A stretch of DNA of 64,000 nucleotides from assembly GCA_023614405.1 (NCBI GenBank), contig CM042697.1:469756792-469820791 (forward strand), in the 5' to 3' direction. The position numbers and the translations under genes were made by a program. Origin of the DNA: Avena insularis (lineage: Eukaryota; Streptophyta; Magnoliopsida; Poales; Poaceae). Shown in pieces: positions 58,557 to 64,000 of the stretch; the stretch's first letter is position 1; the number at the start of each line of letters is the position of its first letter. The notes below the pieces were generated by a model that was not told where the DNA came from, did no database searches, and saw only the letters and a list, made by a program, of their open reading frames with translations.

Positions 58557-58978
58557 TGTTGAAACTACCTTAGGATCATCTAGGCTAGATCGATTCGGTA
58601 CTATACTGTCTATACCTTTTAATTCGTGTTTGTGTTGACTATGGATTGAGAGATAGAGAGGGATCAGAGAGATGGAACATACCTTCTCCTTGGCTAGAGG
58701 AGGGGTTCGATGTGGCCATGGTGTTCGACGGCGACGGCTAGCTGGGGCTCGGCTAAGCGGCGGCGGTGGGGTGCTTCCCGTGGCTAAGCGCAATCCCTAG
58801 ATCGGAAGGGGTTGTGGTGGGAAGAGTGGCGGCGCGACGAACCTCGTGAGTCGCCCGGTCCCCACCTCTCTTTATATTGCGCCATAGGGCCCACCAACCT
58901 TGACTTGGTTGCCTGATCAGCGCTGATCGAGGGTCCGTATGAACCGTTGGGTTCATACGTGGAGAGGTCAACCTAACA
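58557..58978 (-). repeat. 3' LTR of the minus-strand Copia element
   Basis: Read on the minus strand from 58978: TGTTAGGTTGACC to GTAGTTTCAACA, 422 bp. It contains a perfect-looking hairpin (CGTATGAACC / GGTTCATACG, 58937-58960) and a TATA-like ATATAAAGAG near 58870. The purine tract AAGGGGGAGAAT (minus strand) lies directly upstream, at about 58979-58990. Confidence 0.85.
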
Positions 58979-59399
58979 TTCTCCCCCTTGATCTCGACTT
59001 TACTTTTCACTTTATACTTTACTTATTTCATCACAGATCGATACATAGAGCATGTTTCATCGTCTCAGCTCAATTGCCGATAGAATCAGACAGCCACTAT
59101 ATACCCTTCTATTCTGAAACAAATTCTGTTACTTTTGGGCCTCGATGGTCCAGGAATCATAGGCTTGCCGTTAAACCCATGCTGCTATGTGTTCTTTGAA
59201 CACATTGGGTGGTAAGCCTTTTCGTTAGCGGATCCGCAAGCATATCCTTTGTCCTTATATGCTCGAGACTTATAGTTTGATCCTCGGACTTTGTCCTTCA
59301 CAACATAATACTTTATATCTATAGACTTTGAAGCATTACTCGACTTGTTGTTGTGAGCATAGAATCTCGGGCTCGTTGTCACAAGACATCTTTAGTGGC

Positions 59400-62200
59400 T
59401 CATTGATGCCAACCACTTTCAAGTCGGGTAAGAATTTCTTTAACCATAACGCTTTGTCCCATGGCCTCATAACATGCTATAAATTCTGCATACATTGTAG
59501 ATGATGCAACTATCGATTGCTTACGCTTCTCCACGAAATAGCACCTCTGCGAGAGTAAAGACATACCACATCGTGGACTTTCATTGCCTTTATCTCCCGC
59601 AAAATCTGCATCTGAATACCCTTTTATCTCTAGGGAATCAGATCTTCTGTATGTTAGCATGAGGCCTTTTGTGCCTTGCACATAACACAAAGCTTTCTTT
59701 ACTATCTTCCAGTGCTCTATGCCTAGGTTCTCTTGATATCTACCGAGTACCCCGGTGATAAATGCTAAGTCGTATGAAAAGTACACTTGTGCATCTTGTA
59801 AGCTTCCAACACCAAGCATATGGTAATCGACTTCATTTGATCGATCTGATATTGATTCTTTGGACATTGGGATTTCCCAAAAGTGTCGCCCTTGACTATG
59901 GGAGCAGGTGTTGAATTACTCGCATGCATATTGTATTTCTTTAAAATCTTTTCACAATATGCTTTCTGCGACAGTCCTAACACTCCATTCTTTCTGTCTC
60001 GATGAATTTCTATGCCCAAAACATAAGATGCTTCACCAAGGTCTTTCATGTCAAAATTTGATGACAAGAACTTCTTTGTTTCTAGTAGTAGACTAACATC
60101 ACTGCTAGCAAGCAGAATATCATCCACATATAGAATTAGGAAAATATATTTCCCACTTTTGAATTTTGCATAAATGCAATTGTCCTCAACATTTTCTTTG
60201 AATCCAAATCCTTTAATGGTATCATTAAACTTTAAATACCACTGCCTAGAGGCTTGCTTTAACCCATAAATGGATTTCTTTAGGCGGCATCCCATATGTT
60301 CCTTCCCCTCCATGAAAAAACCCTTGGGTTGTTTCATGTAAACATTTTCTTCTAAATCTCCATTTAGAAATGCCGTCTTAACATCCATTTGATGTAACTC
60401 TAAATCAAAATGTGCAACTAGTGCCATGATGATTCTGAAGGAATCCTTACATGAGACCGGAGAAAAAGTCTCATTGTAATCTACGCCTTCTCTTTGCGTG
60501 AAGCCTTTTGCCACAAGTCTTGCTTTGTACTTTTCTACATTCCCATTGGAGTCATATTTTGTTTTGTAGACCCACTTGCATCCTACTGTTTTGGCTCCTT
60601 TGGGAATTTCCTCTAAGTTCCAAACATTGTTGGAACTCATTGATTTCATTTCATCTTCCATTGCCTCCACCCACTTGGCTGAGTGAGGGCTACTCATGGC
60701 TTCTTCATATGAGGTAGGATCGCCCTCCATATGAACTACATTATAAACTTTGTAGATGTCTTTGGAAATGGCTGGTCTTCGTTCTCTTTTAGACCGTCTG
60801 AGTTCATCAGACTCTTGCTCATTTCTTGCGGGTTCGAGCACATTTATGAGTGGGTGGTCGCTCGCTCCCTTCGTGCTCAACAAGGTTCGGTGGCTCTGAT
60901 GGATGTGTTCGAACTTTCGCCCATTGTTGTCACACGTGGAGTCACAACAGGTGCCGGCACCACAACCTCAGGGGTTGTAGATGATGGCACAACAGGTAGC
61001 GAGAAAAATGGCTCCCGAGTCATCGGATTAGGTGCATGCACCCTCTTCTCCTCAAGATCAATTTTCCTAGCTACCGTGCTCCCCCTCATCAATTCGTCCT
61101 CCAAGAAGACTGCATGTCTCGTTTCTACAAACTTTGTGTATCTCGGGACAGAGAAACGATAGCCTTTGGACTTATCTGGATAGCCAATAAAATGGCAAGA
61201 TATTGTTTTGGGGTCTAACTTTGCAATGTTTGGATTGAAAACTTTTGCCTCATTGGCTCCCTGCCCTCAAGTGGTGCAGAGGGACTCGTCCTCACAATTC
61301 ATACGGTGTTTTGGGCACCGACTTACTTGGTACTGTTGAGAATATGAATGGCGGTTTTAAGCCTCCATCCACAATCCCAATGGGAGGGTGGAATAGCTCA
61401 TCATGTCATGCACCATATCTATAAGAATGCGGTTGCGCCTTTCACCATCTGCTTTTTGAGGTTCGCCACATAGAATCTTGGGCGACTATTCCGTTTCTTG
61501 CGGGAACCGTGCAAAGGGTCCAGTACTTGACCATATGGAGTATGCCGTAGTAGTACTCCCCCACGATCGGACCGAACTATTTTGATTCTTTTATCGTGCT
61601 GATTTTCTACTTCAGCTTTGAAAATTTTAAATTTATCCAACGCCGGATCTTTCTTTAATTGGATAAATATAACCATACCGGGAGTGATCATCCGTGAATG
61701 TTATGAATGAATCATAGCCATCCACACTTTTCACCGGAAACGGTCCACAAATATCCGTGTGGATTATTTCTAGTGTAGCTATGCTTCGGTTTGCACCCTT
61801 TTTAATTTGTTTGACATACTTTCCTTTAATGCAATCTATGCATTGTTCTATGTCGGAAAACTCTAACGGAGGAAGAATGTCATTTTTAACGAGGTTTTCT
61901 ATTCTTCCCCTCGAAATATGGCCTAGTCTTCAGTGCCATAGTTTCGATGAGTCAAGAGTTCGCTTTCTTTTCTTTTGTTCTTTGTTCGACAAGGAAACTT
62001 TTTCATTCACATCACACACAGAAAAAACTTTCTCATGCAAAGATAATAAATAAATAAAGCTTGTCATGTAGGGTAGCAACACCCACACAAATATATTTAA
62101 AACCATATGGCATACTTGCCACACCACACTCATAGTTATCTTTGTCCACATGGGATACACATATCAAATTTCCGTGTAATGAAGGCTTTTAGTCTTTTTT
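59400..62200 (-). pseudogene. Copia pol remnant (integrase, reverse transcriptase, RNase H)
   Basis: On the minus strand: integrase remnants at 61900-61160 (a gag-pre-integrase-like IENLVKND block, HTDICGP-like and VRSDRGG motifs, much shifted), then one long frame 60883-59765 with the reverse transcriptase (SYEEAMSSPHSAKWVEAM, GCKWVYKTKYD, DVKTAFLNGDLEE, YVDDILLAS, MKDLGEASYVLGIEI), and 59867-59400 with RNase H (GYSDADFAGDK, VASSTMYAEFIA). A frame change separates the last two near 59810, and the integrase has many lesions. No gag is recognisable. Confidence 0.9.
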
Positions 62201-62999
62201 ATGTCCCATGCGGAAGCACACTTTGCAATTGAGCCCGTATTAGCGTTCTCAATTGTGTTCTTAAAAAATAATGTAACTTTTGTTGGTATTAAACATGTTT
62301 TGGTTCTCTAATATATATGCCATCTCCAATAGTGCATGGTCTCTTTTCTTTTCCTGCCATGCAACGTCATCATCTTTTCTTCTTTAAAACACAATGATGT
62401 GTAACCATAACAACAATTGCATGCATTAATCTAACGTTGGTATAAATTAAAACATACAACTGTTTATGCAATTAAATCTATATCACCGTTGGGCAGATAA
62501 TAGAGATAAATACATATATTATTGCAACAAAACATGATCATGTTATTAATAACGTTGGTCATAAAATAACAGAACCATAATTGTTTCAATAATCACTTTA
62601 ACATATTTTTTTGAAATTTAATTCACTTTAAAACTTTAATTAACACTTTTAACTATTTGCATAGATAAATGCACCTTTTAACATAAAATGAAAAAACATG
62701 ATCATGCTATTAATAACGTTGGTTATATAATAACACAATCATAATCACATTTTAATATCACCTTATCACATCTTTTGAAAATTTAATTATCACTTTATTG
62801 CATTTAAGCAATTGCCTTTTACTATTTGCAGCGGAAACATTTATAATGACTTTCATAAAAATCAAACTTTACGTAAAAATTCTGCATTTATAACGTTCTA
62901 TAGTAAAAATATACATTAAAATAAAATTAATAGATAAAACTATTTTGATAAATTGATTAAAAATAAGAAAAAAACTATTAAAAACAACTCTGTAAAATA
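62200..62999 (-). repeat. AT-rich internal DNA with a 166-bp tandem duplication
   Basis: No coding frame. AACATGATCATG.TATTAATAACGTTGGT occurs at 62529 and again at 62695, with the following sequence also related, so a unit of about 166 bp is duplicated in tandem. It lies where gag would be expected in the Copia element, suggesting the gag region was lost or replaced. Confidence 0.55.
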
Positions 63000-64000
63000 A
63001 AAAACAGAAAAAAAAACCATGGGTTTTCCCTGGCGGCTCGATCGGGGCCAAGAAGCGCTTAGGCTGCCGCTTCACGCTGCACAATGCTAGCTAGCGTCAG
63101 ACGCTTCGGCTGCCCAGCAAGCTTCAGCCCTGGCTCACCAGATCACAAGGTTGGCTCGCCGCTTACGCTGCTTGCCTGCCGCCCGCCGCCCACGGCCTGG
63201 GCCACGGGTTCCGGCCGCTGCTCAGATCCGCGCCGCCGCCTTCGCCACGCGGAGCCTGTCGAGGTTAAAGCCTCGCCGCTTCTACTCAAACCCTAGCCCC
63301 ATTCCTCGCTGCCCACCCTGCTGTCCCTGTCAAGGGCGCGCCATGGCCCCACTGGGTCGCCTGCAGCCTTGCTGTCTGCTCACATGGCCACTTGCAGAGA
63401 GGCCGAGGCCGACCGACGGCTTCTTCCCTCCTTAGTTTCTCTTCGCCGCCTGCGGTCGCCTGGCCGAGGCGGCGGCCACGGCGAGCCCCTCCTTCCGGCT
63501 CAAGGCCAGCGGCCATTGCCGAGGCAGGCTGCCGCCCGGCTCTCCTCCGGCTGAGCCTCGGCGCCGCCTGGTCGAGCACGAGGCGAGGCGAGGCAATGCC
63601 CTGGCGTCTCCTCCTCTCGCCTCCGGTGACGGGTAGAAGCCTCACATGAGGGCCGAGTGAGGCGGGCAAGGCGCGCGCCTCCTCTCCACTCGCATTGCGG
63701 CCGCCCGAGCTCATGGCGAGCCGAAGCTATCGTCTCAGGCGCCGCCGAGGCGAGGCTGCCGCCTCTCGAGCCCTCCTCTTAGCTTGTTCGGCGAGCCATG
63801 GCCTCGCTTGTCGGCGGCAAGGCCCACCTGGCGGGCGCACCACCGCCAAGAGGCGGCGCGAGCCTCTAGTGCTCCCCTTTTTTTTGTTGACTTTTCCTTT
63901 TGGGGATAGAACTATGGGGATTTGGGGTTGCTTTCTTGCGGGATCTTTCTGTCTGTTTCGATTTGGGATAGAACTAGGGTTTCACTTTGATTCTTTTCTA
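63000..64000 (-). other. GC-rich leader-like DNA at the right edge
   Basis: Very GC-rich, with Ala/Arg/Pro-rich frames in all phases and no motif. The last 150 bp hold two near-copies of GGGATAGAACTA.GG (about 63903 and 63967) in a context like the leader downstream of a Copia primer site read on the minus strand. No gene is called; the frame at 63286-63714 (minus) is compositional. Confidence 0.35.

Larger units (their letters stand above)
58557..64000 (-). mobile_element. Minus-strand Copia element running off the right edge
   Basis: The 3' LTR lies at 58557-58978 and is followed rightwards by a purine tract complement, then the RNase H, reverse transcriptase and integrase regions in minus orientation, then AT-rich and GC-rich leader DNA. 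CTTTT at 58552-58556 should be one copy of the target duplication. The second LTR is not reached before 64000. The pol sequence and LTR differ from those of the 19.2-28.3 kb element, so this is another Copia family. Confidence 0.85.

Noticed and set aside
1..64000. tRNA, rRNA, CRISPR arrays or operon-type organisation
   Set aside because: None seen; the tRNA-like matches are only retrotransposon primer binding sites.

Overview
This window is nuclear DNA of a grass, most likely a Triticeae species (wheat, Aegilops or barley type). The evidence is the mix of large nested LTR retrotransposons, 5'-truncated LINEs, Stowaway, Tourist-like and hAT-like MITEs, and intron-rich genes with very GC-rich first exons. 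There is no bacterial or organellar signature. Species and chromosome cannot be read from the sequence alone.

Layout: 0-15 kb is repeat DNA. It holds a Copia 5' LTR on the minus strand running off the left edge, a 2.5 kb solo LTR with a perfect target duplication, a long AT-rich stretch bounded by two copies of one LTR-like terminus, and a decayed PIF/Harbinger transposase. A small intact gene for a secreted cysteine-rich lipid-transfer-like protein lies at 15.9-16.2 kb on the minus strand. From 17.6 to 30.4 kb there is a readable three-level nest: a LINE remnant is split by a small minus-strand LTR element (target duplication CAATT), which is itself split by a 9.0 kb Copia element (target duplication TAGCT). 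30.4-36.6 kb is further repeat debris: a GC-rich repeat, a minus-strand LINE carrying a hairpin and a solo LTR, nested MITEs, and a degenerate repetitive gene-like sequence.

37-56 kb is a gene island with three intact plus-strand genes whose exons I could join with phases kept: a REVEILLE6/8-type clock MYB (8 exons, 334 aa), the Golgi tether subunit COG7 (10 exons, 823 aa, one GC-AG intron), and a cytoplasmic non-RD kinase fused to an MSP domain and a C2 domain (8 exons, about 645 aa). The last has the kinase-MSP architecture known from the wheat sensitivity gene Snn3-D1, plus a C2 domain that looks like those of plant synaptotagmin/NTMC2 proteins. It is the most interesting object here. Its introns carry MITEs and several extremely short, poly(A)-bearing retro-insertions.

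58.0-64 kb: an F-box-associated gene on the minus strand is broken by a frameshift and by a minus-strand Copia element that runs past the right edge.

The three intact genes have no evident joint pathway; they act in circadian transcription, Golgi trafficking, and probably immunity or signalling. No tRNA, rRNA or CRISPR was seen. All domain assignments come from reading translations by eye.
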